From NCBI GenBank assembly GCA_002314795.1, contig DCHI01000041.1, forward strand, positions 1 through 16,081: a stretch of 16,081 bases of DNA, written 5' to 3'. The position numbers and the translations under genes were made by a program. Shown in pieces: positions 1 to 8,932 of this stretch. Within the stretch, counting starts at the first letter, position 1. Every line of letters begins with the position of its first letter. The notes below the pieces were generated by a model. It was not told where the DNA came from. It saw nothing but the letters and a program-made list of their open reading frames with translations, and did not search any database. This stretch comes from Bacteroidales bacterium UBA1756 (lineage in GTDB: Bacteria > Bacteroidota > Bacteroidia > Bacteroidales > WCHB1-69).

Positions 1-1
1 T

Positions 2-1018
2 CAGGACATCGTCCTTACTGCGAATCACTTTCAAATCATTGATAAATCCTATGGTCTGAACATAGCAATGAGCTCCACCTAACATATCGATGATGTCATC
101 TTTCAAACCGTCAAAGTTCATCTGGATGTAGGTGGAAACACTGTCGTAGGCACTGGTATTGGTCCAGTAACTCTTGTAATTCCCACGCTGTACGGCTTTC
201 ATCACGGAGTAGGGATTGTAAATGGATGCTTCCCTGCCAATCCGGTAGCCGTCATACCAGTTGCGCAACTCGTCCATATTCGCATTGTGTTTCTTAGCCA
301 ATTCTTCCACTTCCTTTGGCGTAAATCCGAAAAATGGAGCCAACCCGGCGGGATCAACCATCGAATACTCCTCGAAATTATTGAGTGCGGACTGCGTATT
401 GTATTTCTTGATGGGAAGAATACCGGTAAGATAAGCACCGGCAAAGACTTCCACGCTGTCCTGGCCTTTGAACAGACGGCGCAGCAGGTTGACATATTCG
501 TCTGCCGTCTCAGTGCCGTCAAACTCGCGCATTATGGCATCCCATTCGTCAATGACGATGACAAATTTCTGTTTAGTCTTATGGTGAATTTTGATGAGGA
601 TATCCATCAAATCGTCCAAATCATCCTGTTGAATATCCGGAAATTCATTCAACAAATCTTTTATCACTGACTGCTGAAGTAATTGGACAATGTTTTTATC
701 ATTGCTGAATTTAGTCGTAAAATTCGTTATATCAACACTTATTACAAAATACTTGTTGAGATATTTTTCAAAGGACGGGTCGTTTTCAATCTGCAAGCCT
801 TTAAATAGCTCGCGCGAATCACACGAACTGTCGTAATAGGCGCAAAGCATTTTTGCGGCCATACTCTTGCCGAAGCGACGGCAGCGCGTAACGCAGCTGA
901 AGCGGCGTTCGGTATTCAGCGTATCATTTATTTCAGCAATCAATCCCGATTTATCGACATACTCACTGCTGACGATATCCGAAAACGCGTTGTTTCCCTT
1001 GTTAATATATGTTCCCAT
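2..1018 (-). CDS. AAA-ATPase-like (PF09820 type) protein, 3' end outside window
   Basis: An open frame starts at 1018 and runs off the left edge with no stop, giving 339 N-terminal residues. The family, from knowledge, has an N-terminal AAA-ATPase-like domain and usually a C-terminal PD-(D/E)XK nuclease-like domain, which would lie outside the window. Visible motifs are a Walker A at about residues 44-52 (TRCRRFGKS), a Walker B at 152-158 (FVIVIDE) and the family signature WYDGYRIG at 254-261 followed by IYNPYSVM and YWTNTS. The usual Pro in the Walker A of this family (TRPRRFGKS) is Cys here. Function in the cell is unestablished; these proteins are typically multicopy in gut Bacteroidota. 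A -7 box 20 bp upstream of the ATG supports the chosen start and its own transcription unit. Family assignment is firm, biological role unknown. Confidence 0.88.
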   Translation of the reverse strand, partial: MGTYINKGNNAFSDIVSSEYVDKSGLIAEINDTLNTERRFSCVTRCRRFGKSMAAKMLCAYYDSSCDSRELFKGLQIENDPSFEKYLNKYFVISVDITNFTTKFSNDKNIVQLLQQSVIKDLLNEFPDIQQDDLDDLMDILIKIHHKTKQKFVIVIDEWDAIMREFDGTETADEYVNLLRRLFKGQDSVEVFAGAYLTGILPIKKYNTQSALNNFEEYSMVDPAGLAPFFGFTPKEVEELAKKHNANMDELRNWYDGYRIGREASIYNPYSVMKAVQRGNYKSYWTNTSAYDSVSTYIQMNFDGLKDDIIDMLGGAHCYVQTIGFINDLKVIRSKDDVL

Positions 1019-1038
1019 ATTTTTTGTTTTTCAGACTG

Positions 1039-1046
1039 CAAAAATA
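1039..1046 (-). promoter_or_regulatory. -7 box TATTTTTG of the AAA-ATPase gene
   Basis: TATTTTTG on the minus strand matches the Bacteroidetes primary-sigma -7 consensus TAnnTTTG. It lies 20 bp before the ATG at 1018 and is followed by CAGTC, resembling the other promoters in the window. No clear -33 TTG is seen at the expected distance. Confidence 0.65.
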
Positions 1047-1128
1047 CAAATATAAAATTATGTAACCCATAAACTTGAAAAGATATCAGTTGACTCCGCA
1101 CGGACTATGACGAGGATGTTACGATTCT

Positions 1129-1182
1129 TTTACGAACCATACGAACTTTATAAACTTTACAAACTTTACAAACTATACGCAC
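1129..1182 (-). repeat. 9-bp tandem array, six units, abutting a stop codon
   Basis: Read on the minus strand, six consecutive 9-mers begin at the base after the TAG of the upstream gene: GTGCGTATA, GTTTGTAAA, GTTTGTAAA, GTTTATAAA, GTTCGTATG, GTTCGTAAA. The consensus is GTTYGTAAA. The same unit recurs at 9698-9750, 9766-9804 and 11162-11215. The array fills most of the 164-bp gap between the VCBS gene and the AAA-ATPase promoter. Confidence 0.85.
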
Positions 1183-3414
1183 CTACTGTTTGACGATTTT
1201 GAAACTGCCCGACCGATTCTGCCACCGGTAAGTTCCTATGTAAATTCCTGAAGGAAATGCTGACAAATTTATTTCAACGCGCCCCGCGCCGCAGGTTCGG
1301 CGCAGCAGCACGTGGCCCGCAAGGTCTGCAATGCAGATTTCGGCCTGGCCGTCACCGTTTTCCAACTGAAGCTCGAAAAGTCCGGAGGTAGGATTGGGGA
1401 ACAGACGCAGGAGAATGGCATCCGCCGTGACGTCTGAAACTGCGACCGGTGGAGGAACCGTGCCCAAAAACAGCGAAAGCCCGCCGGCAAAATTTCCCAC
1501 AACCATATCTAAAAATCCGTCTCCATTCAAGTCAGCGAGCGCGGGAGCCGTGCGTATCCCCTCCCCTATTTGAAACAAACCCTCGTCGGTCGTTTCGTTC
1601 AAGCAAGTCTCCTTCAAACGAAAAGAAGAAGACAAGTGGTTGTCAATCAAATCATAATAAGAAATGGTTCCTTGTTCCGTTCCGCAGAAAAGAATCGTTT
1701 CGTTGGCTGCGTTTTTACAAAAACGGGGAACGCAATAGCCGAAGAACGATGTTTCAGCATCGCGGACATCCACACCGCCCAACGTATCCGTCACCCAGCG
1801 GAAGTCTGCTGCGCCGCCCGCAGCTTCATCGCGCCAATACGCAATCCGCCCGCGGCGATTGCCCACCATCAGGGCCAAGCGACCGTCGCCCGAAATATCA
1901 AACAGTTGCGGAACCGAATAATCACCGACATCAATGCCAGCGAAATTCTCCACCACCGTTTCAAAAACCGGAATCGTATCACCCGTATTCTTGAAAAAAA
2001 GAATCGTGCCATCTTGACTGCCACATAGCAAGTCCACAACTCCGTCTCCGTCAATGTCACCAAAAGCGGGAGCCAATCCCACATAACCGTTGGATTTCAA
2101 ATTCCCGAAATCATTGGTAATCAGACGAAATTCCGGGGATGTAGATGTTCCGATATTTTTATAATAAGAAATAGATGATGAAAAATAAGAAGTCAGAAAG
2201 CCATTGATATAGGTTGATGAATCGTAGGAGCCGTAGTTGGCGACAAACAAATCCGTGAGTCCATCGCCGTTCCAATCATAAAGGACGGGCAAGGCGCCAC
2301 TTCCCACATCTACCATATCGGCTTGCAGGAAATTTTCGGAAACTTTCTGGTAGGTTTCAATTTCTTCATCATATTGATAAAGCCACAAACTGTTGATATC
2401 TTGCGACTTATTCAAAGAAGGGTCGGAAGGAGAGACTAAAATTTCGTCTTTCCCGTCATTGTTTACATCTACAAAACTTGCCACGGGCATCGAGTAGAGC
2501 CACACGGGCTGAAGCGGGTTGGGAAAGAGTGTATCTTGCGAGACAATATGGGCGTCCGACACCGTTCCGCCATTGCGAAGCAAAATCAAGTTGGGGAAGT
2601 CGATGTCACCGAGCAAAAGATCCGTAAGACCATCTTCATCAAAATCGTGCGCCAACAAGGTGGAGCCAACGTGCCGCAAAGGTTCGTCCTTCTGCCCGCA
2701 CGAGCTGTTCAATAGAATGCTATTGTTTTCGGCACCTTCCTCAAAATGCCCCCAACATTCATCTTCCAAATGATAGTCAAAATGCTCGCAGTCACCGTAA
2801 TTTTCCATCGAATAATTGCGATGATAGTGGACGTATTTTCCTAATATCCAAAAATTTAGAATATCCAAGTCACCGTCGCCATCCAAATCCTCAATGGCAA
2901 GATAGTCATCGGGAGAAGCATAAAGGTTGGAATAATTGCCATAGTACAACGATTGGACTTGGTCAGTAACCAACTCAAACTGAAGGTTTCCATTATCGGA
3001 GACGTTTTTGTAAATGGTGATTCCCGCCAATCCGTATGTGAAAATATCTTCCCGTCCGTCGTGGTCAAAATCTTTGATAATCACCCAATTATGAAGTTCC
3101 GGGAAGTGACGGGCGTATTGGGGGGCATACTCCCACGCGATGCTGTCGGCTTGCGGACGGCAGAGAAACGGGAGCAGTCGGTTTCCGTGTTTTTCAAAAA
3201 GCAGCAGATCCAGTTGGCCGTCCCCGTCCAAATCCATTTCTGCCGCACGAACGGAATTAACACCTCCCGTCCAAGGCAATAAAAAAAACTGTCCGTCGGC
3301 GTGACGAACAGTTATGTTGAAATCTCGGGCGAACCCGAAATCATAAAAATTCTGTGTAAATCCAGAAGTTAGCGAAGAAACAAGTAACGCGACGATAAAA
3401 AACCGGCGATACAT
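1183..3414 (-). CDS. Secreted FG-GAP/VCBS-repeat protein with T9SS C-terminal sorting domain
   Basis: This 743-residue protein starts with a type I signal peptide (MYRRFF then a hydrophobic core, likely cleaved near residue 20). The body carries about nine FG-GAP/VCBS-type calcium-binding loops, for example DLDGDGQLDLL, DFDHDGREDIF, DLDGDGDLDIL, DWNGDGLTDLF, DIDGDGVVDLL and DLNGDGFLDMV. Such repeats usually build a beta-propeller and bind Ca2+. The last 75 or so residues form a type A T9SS sorting domain (LRLFPNPTSG, later FPSGIYIG, ending FKIVKQ), so export through the Por system to the surface or medium is expected. No enzymatic domain is visible, so substrate or partner is unknown; adhesion or matrix binding would be speculation. 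It starts 3 bp after the small basic protein gene and is probably co-transcribed with it. A 9-bp repeat array follows the stop directly. Confidence 0.9.
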   Translation of the reverse strand: MYRRFFIVALLVSSLTSGFTQNFYDFGFARDFNITVRHADGQFFLLPWTGGVNSVRAAEMDLDGDGQLDLLLFEKHGNRLLPFLCRPQADSIAWEYAPQYARHFPELHNWVIIKDFDHDGREDIFTYGLAGITIYKNVSDNGNLQFELVTDQVQSLYYGNYSNLYASPDDYLAIEDLDGDGDLDILNFWILGKYVHYHRNYSMENYGDCEHFDYHLEDECWGHFEEGAENNSILLNSSCGQKDEPLRHVGSTLLAHDFDEDGLTDLLLGDIDFPNLILLRNGGTVSDAHIVSQDTLFPNPLQPVWLYSMPVASFVDVNNDGKDEILVSPSDPSLNKSQDINSLWLYQYDEEIETYQKVSENFLQADMVDVGSGALPVLYDWNGDGLTDLFVANYGSYDSSTYINGFLTSYFSSSISYYKNIGTSTSPEFRLITNDFGNLKSNGYVGLAPAFGDIDGDGVVDLLCGSQDGTILFFKNTGDTIPVFETVVENFAGIDVGDYSVPQLFDISGDGRLALMVGNRRGRIAYWRDEAAGGAADFRWVTDTLGGVDVRDAETSFFGYCVPRFCKNAANETILFCGTEQGTISYYDLIDNHLSSSFRLKETCLNETTDEGLFQIGEGIRTAPALADLNGDGFLDMVVGNFAGGLSLFLGTVPPPVAVSDVTADAILLRLFPNPTSGLFELQLENGDGQAEICIADLAGHVLLRRTCGAGRVEINLSAFPSGIYIGTYRWQNRSGSFKIVKQ

Positions 3415-3417
3415 ATA

Positions 3418-3657
3418 TTAATAGTGGTAGGTGTTTCTTCTCTTCGATTTCAGCACGTAGGAGGTGTTGATGGGGCGTGTGGATTTCGCCTTGGCTGAAC
3501 GATGCTTTCTATAGGATTTTTGTCTGGCGTGATTTTTTGAAGATTGTTTTTTTGTCACCTTACGAATATTTCGGTAGGATGCCTGGCACGAAGTTTCGCA
3601 CATACACAAAGGAAGGCAGAAAATAAGGAACAAAAAATAGGCCAATAACTTTCTCAT
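3418..3657 (-). CDS. Small exported Lys/Arg-rich protein of unknown function
   Basis: I chose the ATG at 3657, giving 79 residues, because it begins a clear signal peptide (MRKLLAYFLFLIFCLPLC). An in-frame ATG at 3726 would put 23 unlikely residues before it and lies upstream of the predicted promoter at 3714-3721. After the hydrophobic segment are three closely spaced cysteines (LCMCETSC), then a strongly basic tail of about 50 residues rich in Lys, Arg, Ser and Tyr, ending RRNTYHY. The Cys context does not fit a standard lipobox, although a lipoprotein is not excluded. I recognise no domain. The stop is 3 bp from the start of the VCBS/T9SS gene, implying translational coupling. Coding status rests on the signal peptide, the promoter and the tight junction, and is probable rather than certain. 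Confidence 0.6.
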   Translation of the reverse strand: MRKLLAYFLFLIFCLPLCMCETSCQASYRNIRKVTKKQSSKNHARQKSYRKHRSAKAKSTRPINTSYVLKSKRRNTYHY

Positions 3658-3713
3658 TTTTATATCTTTACAGTTAATATCCATAAAAAGCGCAATTTGG
3701 TTCACAATGGGCG

Positions 3714-3721
3714 CAAAGTTA
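3714..3721 (-). promoter_or_regulatory. -7 box TAACTTTG of the small basic protein/VCBS operon
   Basis: TAACTTTG on the minus strand fits TAnnTTTG, is followed by CGCCC, and lies 56 bp upstream of the ATG at 3657. It would drive both 3657-3418 and 3414-1183. No convincing -33 element is seen. Confidence 0.55.
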
Positions 3722-3801
3722 CGCATTATTTTGAATTGTACGTCATTTTTTTATTTTTGTTACAATTTTTCAACATATAAAAGTGAAAAAGTAGAAAACG
3801 A

Positions 3802-5388
3802 TTACCAGGCGCCGTCGAACTTCGTCCATATTAAGTCACCGGTTTCCCACGCTTTTTCAAGGGCTCGTTTGCATTGCATAGATGTATAGCGAGTGAGATA
3901 ACGCAAACAGGCGGCACGATCGACGGAAAGGTGCTGCAATGCCTCTTTCTCAATTTCCGGTTGTTTGCTGAAAAATTCCTTCTGCATTGGATTCCAGGCC
4001 GCATCGACGTACCGATGCATATCGCCCCACCGTTGCGCAGCAATTGTTCCCAAACGGTTGAATCCCCACCACGCGGCCTTGCGGCTGAAACCGGTTTCAC
4101 GGCCACACGTTTCGTACTCGTCCGGCAGGTCGGTGACATTGGCGTAGATGGGAACATAGATGGACGACGCCACATTGTCGAGGGCGAACCAGCAAACGGC
4201 TCCGACCTCGTCCGGAAGCCAGTCACGGCATTGTAGGATGGTAGCATAAACCGTGAACCAAACGGCAATATTGCGTTCCCCGTGCGAATGCCAGCCGCCA
4301 TTGATTTTAAACAATTTCTGTTCATCCGTTTTCATAAAAGGATTGGCTAACGGAGAAATGACCGTTTTCCCTTCTTTATCGGAAACCGTCAACGTTTTAC
4401 GCATATCGTATTCGGTTCCTTCGTAATAATCTTTAAAGACACGCACCATATCATCCAACGAAACCAAAGAGTCCGGTTTTACGGAGAACGGGTAGTTTTC
4501 CATATTGGCATCCAACTTCAGAGACGGCGCCAACAAGTCGAACACGCGCCACTCGCGACGGCGGCAAGCCAGCATCGTCCGCGATTCCGGCGCGTAAGCG
4601 TATGCGAAACGGAAAACCTCCTTTTTCTTATCGTACCAACCGTTCTCTTCCGCTACGCTGAAAACGTTGTCCGAAGCCATAAAGAAATCCTTATCCTTCA
4701 GGTTGATTTCGCGAATGGTAGAAGCGTTGGCATTAACGGCAATGTGGTCGTCCGGAACACGCTGGGCCGCCCAGACAGCACCTTTCTTTCCTTTCCCCGG
4801 CCCGACGATTTCAAGATGCCACACTTCGTTTTTGTCAGCAATGGTAAGACACTCACCGCCGTCATTCCAACCATATTCCTTTAGAAGTTCGCCAGCCGTG
4901 CGAATGGCTTCGCGGGCGGTCGTACAACGTTGGAGCATAAGCTGACAAAGAGTCTGACAATCAATAAGTCCTTCGGACGAACGGAGTTCGGCGCGTCCTC
5001 CGAACGTGGACTCCCCTATCGCCAACTGATGCTCGTTCATACACGGATAAGCCGTATTCAGAAACTGGTAGGTGTGAGCCACTTGCGGAATTTCACCCGT
5101 CTTTTCGTAACAATAACTGGGCATTGGATTGGTGTCGGGCTTACAAACGACGCGCTTGTACAAGGGCTGCATTTCTCCGGGCGCGTGGTCGGCAGCCGGC
5201 TCCACCTTGATATTCGTGCGGCTTCGTCCACTGTCATCCGTGTGCGAGGTCATCACACTGCCGTCTTTGGAGGCCTTCTTCCCCACCGTCACAGTAGTAC
5301 ATTCCATACCGTTGATATCCTGTTCTTCCACCTGAGCATACACGTTGCAGGTCAGCAAAAGTGCCATTAAAGCAATTAACTTTTTCAT
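3802..5388 (-). CDS. Secreted C69-family dipeptidase (PepD-like)
   Basis: This is a 528-residue Ntn-hydrolase-type dipeptidase of peptidase family C69, expected to release amino acids from dipeptides outside the cytoplasm. I start at 5388, where MKKLIALMALLLTCNVYA forms a signal peptide. The longer frame from 5406 adds six residues and overlaps the upstream stop. Right after the signal and a short propeptide is the family hallmark C-T-T-V-T-V-G-K-K-A-S-K-D-G-S, with Cys30 the expected autoprocessed N-terminal nucleophile, then SHTDDSG. Further family-like stretches are WNDGGECLTIADKNEVWHLE and HIAVNANASTIREI. Length is normal for Bacteroidetes C69 enzymes. It follows the T9SS protein gene with 11 bp between stop and chosen start, so the two are probably one transcript. 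Assignment is firm; substrate preference cannot be read from the sequence. Confidence 0.9.
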   Translation of the reverse strand: MKKLIALMALLLTCNVYAQVEEQDINGMECTTVTVGKKASKDGSVMTSHTDDSGRSRTNIKVEPAADHAPGEMQPLYKRVVCKPDTNPMPSYCYEKTGEIPQVAHTYQFLNTAYPCMNEHQLAIGESTFGGRAELRSSEGLIDCQTLCQLMLQRCTTAREAIRTAGELLKEYGWNDGGECLTIADKNEVWHLEIVGPGKGKKGAVWAAQRVPDDHIAVNANASTIREINLKDKDFFMASDNVFSVAEENGWYDKKKEVFRFAYAYAPESRTMLACRRREWRVFDLLAPSLKLDANMENYPFSVKPDSLVSLDDMVRVFKDYYEGTEYDMRKTLTVSDKEGKTVISPLANPFMKTDEQKLFKINGGWHSHGERNIAVWFTVYATILQCRDWLPDEVGAVCWFALDNVASSIYVPIYANVTDLPDEYETCGRETGFSRKAAWWGFNRLGTIAAQRWGDMHRYVDAAWNPMQKEFFSKQPEIEKEALQHLSVDRAACLRYLTRYTSMQCKRALEKAWETGDLIWTKFDGAW

Positions 5389-5399
5389 AAAATATTGGA

Positions 5400-6563
5400 T
5401 TACCATTTAATAAATTTCTTACTAATTCGTTGATTATCTGTTGTTTGCAAATACAAAAAGTAAGTTCCTTTTTTCCAGTCTGCAATGGCGAAACTCCATT
5501 CTGAAATACGGCTTTCTGCCGCTGGGACGATAACTTCGTAAACTTTCATTCCCATTTCATTATAAATAATAATAGAAGAGATGGGTGATTTGCCAGCATA
5601 GTTCATACGGAGCACGTCAGAAGCGGGATTCGGGAACAGAGAAAGACTCTCCACACTCATCCATTGTGCAATAGCCGTCGTATCCGTTGGATGCGTCGTG
5701 TCCTCCGGAATGACGGGCGGCGTTGTGTCAATCACGTTCAGATGGAGGGCGCACATAGAGTCGCAGCCGTCGGCGATATGGGTGATGTTTTCGTACACGA
5801 AGTCACCCTCTTCCGTGATTTCCGGAAGGAAAAAGCCATTCGCGATGTATGGACTTCCACAGTAGGCGGTATCGTGAATGACCGTCGTGTCAACGCACTT
5901 GTCGCCATAGAAGCATATATTGTCAAACTTGATGTTCCCACTATATGCCGTAGAACTGATGTTGGAAATGGTGACACGCAAATAAACCATTGGCTGGTTT
6001 TCCAATTGTGGGAAAAGTGACATATCGATTTCAACCATTTCAAAATCAGTTTGATTGTCGGGGATGGCACGCGCGTCCAACTGCTGATAGGTACTTCCAT
6101 CCAAACTGTAGGTGAAGTTCATCTGGCGGAATCCGGTATTGGAGCGTGTGACTGCGAATTTCAGAGCCAACTTGTGGTAATAGGTGGTCGGTGTGGCCAA
6201 GACGAAACTGCGGTTCGCCGAATTGGGATGCTTGAAGCCGAGGCAGTAGCCGTCGTATGGAGCCGGTCGCGGATCGCCCAACGTGGTTCCCACCCAACCG
6301 TTGACCAACATTTGAGGATAGTTATCAATACCCGACAACGTAACAAATTGAGACGAACCGTGCGTTCCGTCGGCATACAGCATTGCATCGTGATAGTATC
6401 CGACAGTGGGAGCGTAGGTCATTCTGTTCCAGTATTGTGGGGTTTGAGAAACATCAAACGTCCACCCGACAAAGCATTCCCGATGCTGGGCCGAAAGATT
6501 CTGACACGAGAAAAAAAGAACAAGCAAAGGAGCAAAAGCCAATAAAACGTTTTTTTTGTTCAT
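5400..6563 (-). CDS. T9SS-exported protein with type A sorting domain, function unknown
   Basis: This is a 387-residue protein with an N-terminal signal peptide (MNKKNVLLAFAPLLVLFFSC then LSAQ). The middle part, about residues 28-225, is predicted beta-rich and reads like a carbohydrate-binding or jelly-roll anchor region (for example YLRVTISNISSTAYSGNIKFDNI); no catalytic motif is visible. A shorter segment follows (DTTVIHDTAYCGSPY, then NGFFLPEITEEGDFVY and GCDSMCALHLNVID), a module recurrent in Bacteroidales surface proteins, then a Pro/Thr linker. The C-terminal 75 residues (LSLFPNPASDVL through KGTYFLYL to FIKW) are a type A T9SS sorting domain. It is first in an apparent operon with the C69 dipeptidase. 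Export by the Por system is well supported; molecular function is not. Confidence 0.85.
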   Translation of the reverse strand: MNKKNVLLAFAPLLVLFFSCQNLSAQHRECFVGWTFDVSQTPQYWNRMTYAPTVGYYHDAMLYADGTHGSSQFVTLSGIDNYPQMLVNGWVGTTLGDPRPAPYDGYCLGFKHPNSANRSFVLATPTTYYHKLALKFAVTRSNTGFRQMNFTYSLDGSTYQQLDARAIPDNQTDFEMVEIDMSLFPQLENQPMVYLRVTISNISSTAYSGNIKFDNICFYGDKCVDTTVIHDTAYCGSPYIANGFFLPEITEEGDFVYENITHIADGCDSMCALHLNVIDTTPPVIPEDTTHPTDTTAIAQWMSVESLSLFPNPASDVLRMNYAGKSPISSIIIYNEMGMKVYEVIVPAAESRISEWSFAIADWKKGTYFLYLQTTDNQRISKKFIKW

Positions 6564-6669
6564 TTTTTGATGAGATTTATTGCCATAAAAGAATCAAATT
6601 TTTCAAAAATGTCACAAATTATTGAAAAACAAGTCGTTTCATCTTTGATATTTCGCAAAAAAGCGGTTG

Positions 6670-6677
6670 CAAAAATA
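6670..6677 (-). promoter_or_regulatory. -7 box TATTTTTG of the T9SS protein/C69 operon
   Basis: TATTTTTG on the minus strand followed by CAACC matches TAnnTTTG and lies 106 bp upstream of the ATG at 6563. A TTTTG at 6704-6700 sits 22 bp upstream, slightly far for a -33 element. The long leader holds no hairpin I can recognise. Confidence 0.5.
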
Positions 6678-6754
6678 CAAAAAAAGCAGTCTGTTTTGCC
6701 AAAACCGTGGTACGCAAATTTTCTTCGTTTCGTGCAACATTTCGCATTTTGACG

Positions 6755-6762
6755 TAAATTTG
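6755..6762 (+). promoter_or_regulatory. -7 box TAAATTTG of the M3 peptidase gene
   Basis: TAAATTTG followed by CCGCC matches TAnnTTTG and lies 44 bp before the ATG at 6807. Together with the opposing box at 6670-6677 it makes the 243-bp gap 6564-6806 a divergent promoter region; nothing else is evident in that gap. Confidence 0.65.
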
Positions 6763-6806
6763 CCGCCGTTTTTTGGAAACAATTTTATTAACCAATTTAA
6801 TATATT

Positions 6807-8909
6807 ATGAAAAAAATCTTAACAGTAATGGTTATAGCCACCGTAGTATTTTCGGGCTGTAACAAAAAAGCGCAGACGGTTGACAATCCGTTTATGCAAG
6901 AGTGGGACACACCTTACGGCGTTCCTCCTTTTGAAAAAATCAAAGTTGAACACTACCTTCCCGCTTTTGAAGAAGGTATGAAGCAACACGATGCCGAAAT
7001 CAAGGCCATCGTTGAAAACACGGAAGCGCCCACCTTCGACAACACCATCCTCGCTTTGGAAAACAGCGGTGACCTTCTCAACAAAGTATCGCTCGTCTTT
7101 TTCAACCTTTCCGAATGTATGAACAGTCCTGAAATGGAGGCCGTTGCAGAAGACGTATTTCCGAAACTTTCACAACACAGTGACAACATCAGCTTGAACG
7201 CCGACCTTTTCAAAAAAGTAAAGGCCGTCTATGATCAACGCGAATCCTTGAAGTTGAATCCCGAACAGATGCGTCTTTTGGAGGAAACCTATAAGGGCTT
7301 CGTACGCGGCGGTGCCAACATCGCTCCTGAAAATCAGGAACGTTTCCGCGCCATCAACAAAGAACTCTCCTCCCTCACGCTCAAATATGGCAACAACGTT
7401 TTGAAAGCCACCAACGATTACAAACTCGTGGTTGACAATGTTGAAGATTTGGCCGGTATGCCGGAAGACCAGCTGGCTGCTGCTTTGGAGGCCGGTAACG
7501 AAGACGAAGCCACCAAAGGCAAATACGTGTTCACCGTACACGTTCCGAGTATGGAACCTTTCCTGATGAACTGCTCCAATCGTGAACTCCGCAAGGAACT
7601 TTGGACCGCTTATTCTTCACGCTGCACTTCAGGAGAAACTGACAACAGTGAGATTATCAACAAGATAGCAAACCTCCGTTTGGAACGTGCAAAAATGTTC
7701 GGCTATCCGTCACACGCTGCCTACGTTTTGGATGATTGTATGGCAAAAACGCCCGAAGCAGTTGACTCTCTCTTGATGCAAGTTTGGAACCCGGCCTTAG
7801 CAAAAGCCAAAGAAGAAGCTGCTGCTTATCAGAAAATGATGAAAGCGGACGGCATCAACGAAGCTCTCCAACCATACGACTGGCGCTACTACAGCGAAAA
7901 ACTCCGCAAGGAAAAATATGATTTGAAAGACGAAATCGTACGTCCTTACTTCTCTTTGGACAATGTTCGCGAAGGTCTCTTTATGGTTTGCAACAAGCTG
8001 TATGGCATCACGATGCGTGAAAACAAGAACATCCCCACCTATCATCCGGACGCAACCCCTTACGAAGTCGTTGAAAATGGCGAAGTTATCGCAATCGTCT
8101 ATATGGACTTCTTCCCACGCGAAAGCAAGCGCAGCGGTGCTTGGATGACCAATTTCCGTGAACAATACGTAAAAGACGGAAAGAACGTCATTCCGGTCGT
8201 TTCCCTCGTCTTCAACTTCACCAAAGCCACCAAGGACAAACCTTCTATGCTCAACTTTGACGAAGTAGAAACGATGTTCCACGAGTTCGGCCACGGTCTT
8301 CACAGCATTTTGTCAAAATGCACCTACCGTTCACTTTCCGGCACCAGCGTTTCCCGCGACTTTGTTGAACTTCCTTCACAATTCCTCGAACATTGGGCTC
8401 GTGATCCTCAAGTGATGAAGATGTATGCAAAACATTACGAAACCAACGAAATCATTCCTGACTCTTTGATTGCAAAGATTTCTGCCGCAGCTACTTACGG
8501 ACAGGGATTCATCAACACGGAATTGTTGGCCGCCTCTTTCCTGGATATGGACTACTACAAAATCACGGAACCGACCGACATCAAACTTCCTGACTTTGAA
8601 GACCAGGCATTATCAAAAATCGGACTCATTCCGTCCATTATTTCCCGTTACAAGAGCACCTATTTCCAGCACGTTTTCTCAGGTGGATATGATGCTGGAT
8701 ATTACAGTTACACGTGGGCAGCCGTTTTGGACAACGATGCTTTCGAGCCATTCAAAACCAATGGCATTTTTGACCCGGCAACGGCTAAATCTTTCCGTAC
8801 CAATATTTTGGAAAGAGGTAATACCGAAGAACCGATGACGCTTTACAAACGTTATCGCGGACAAGAACCTTCCATTGAACCGCTTTTGACCAATCGTGGT
8901 TTGAAATAA
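6807..8909 (+). CDS. M3-family zinc metallopeptidase lipoprotein (Dcp/oligopeptidase A-like)
   Basis: This 700-residue peptidase of the M3 (thimet oligopeptidase) family would cleave short peptides, either as a dipeptidyl carboxypeptidase or an oligopeptidase. The zinc motif is HEFGH at residues 492-496, with Glu493 catalytic and His492/His496 as ligands. The third ligand fits Glu521 in DFVELPSQ, with the spacing seen in thimet oligopeptidase. Downstream Y-rich motifs (YSYTWAAVLDNDAF) are typical of the Dcp branch. The N terminus is a lipoprotein signal with lipobox VFSGC and lipidated Cys18, so the enzyme should be membrane-anchored outside the cytoplasm, unlike cytoplasmic E. coli Dcp or PrlC. 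Length is normal. With the secreted C69 dipeptidase across the divergent promoter, it suggests extracytoplasmic peptide use. I cannot decide between dipeptidyl carboxypeptidase and oligopeptidase, so no symbol is given. Confidence 0.93.
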   Translation: MKKILTVMVIATVVFSGCNKKAQTVDNPFMQEWDTPYGVPPFEKIKVEHYLPAFEEGMKQHDAEIKAIVENTEAPTFDNTILALENSGDLLNKVSLVFFNLSECMNSPEMEAVAEDVFPKLSQHSDNISLNADLFKKVKAVYDQRESLKLNPEQMRLLEETYKGFVRGGANIAPENQERFRAINKELSSLTLKYGNNVLKATNDYKLVVDNVEDLAGMPEDQLAAALEAGNEDEATKGKYVFTVHVPSMEPFLMNCSNRELRKELWTAYSSRCTSGETDNSEIINKIANLRLERAKMFGYPSHAAYVLDDCMAKTPEAVDSLLMQVWNPALAKAKEEAAAYQKMMKADGINEALQPYDWRYYSEKLRKEKYDLKDEIVRPYFSLDNVREGLFMVCNKLYGITMRENKNIPTYHPDATPYEVVENGEVIAIVYMDFFPRESKRSGAWMTNFREQYVKDGKNVIPVVSLVFNFTKATKDKPSMLNFDEVETMFHEFGHGLHSILSKCTYRSLSGTSVSRDFVELPSQFLEHWARDPQVMKMYAKHYETNEIIPDSLIAKISAAATYGQGFINTELLAASFLDMDYYKITEPTDIKLPDFEDQALSKIGLIPSIISRYKSTYFQHVFSGGYDAGYYSYTWAAVLDNDAFEPFKTNGIFDPATAKSFRTNILERGNTEEPMTLYKRYRGQEPSIEPLLTNRGLK

Positions 8910-8932
8910 ACGATTCACTCCATAACTCAGCG

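Noticed and set aside
2..1018. AAA-ATPase gene as part of a transposon or phage-defence island
   Set aside because: There are no inverted repeats, transposase, integrase or partner defence genes in the window, and the family is common in Bacteroidota chromosomes.
1449..2028. Plus-strand open frames opposite the VCBS gene
   Set aside because: They are antisense shadows of a gene with a signal peptide, repeats and sorting domain; their proteins have no recognisable features.
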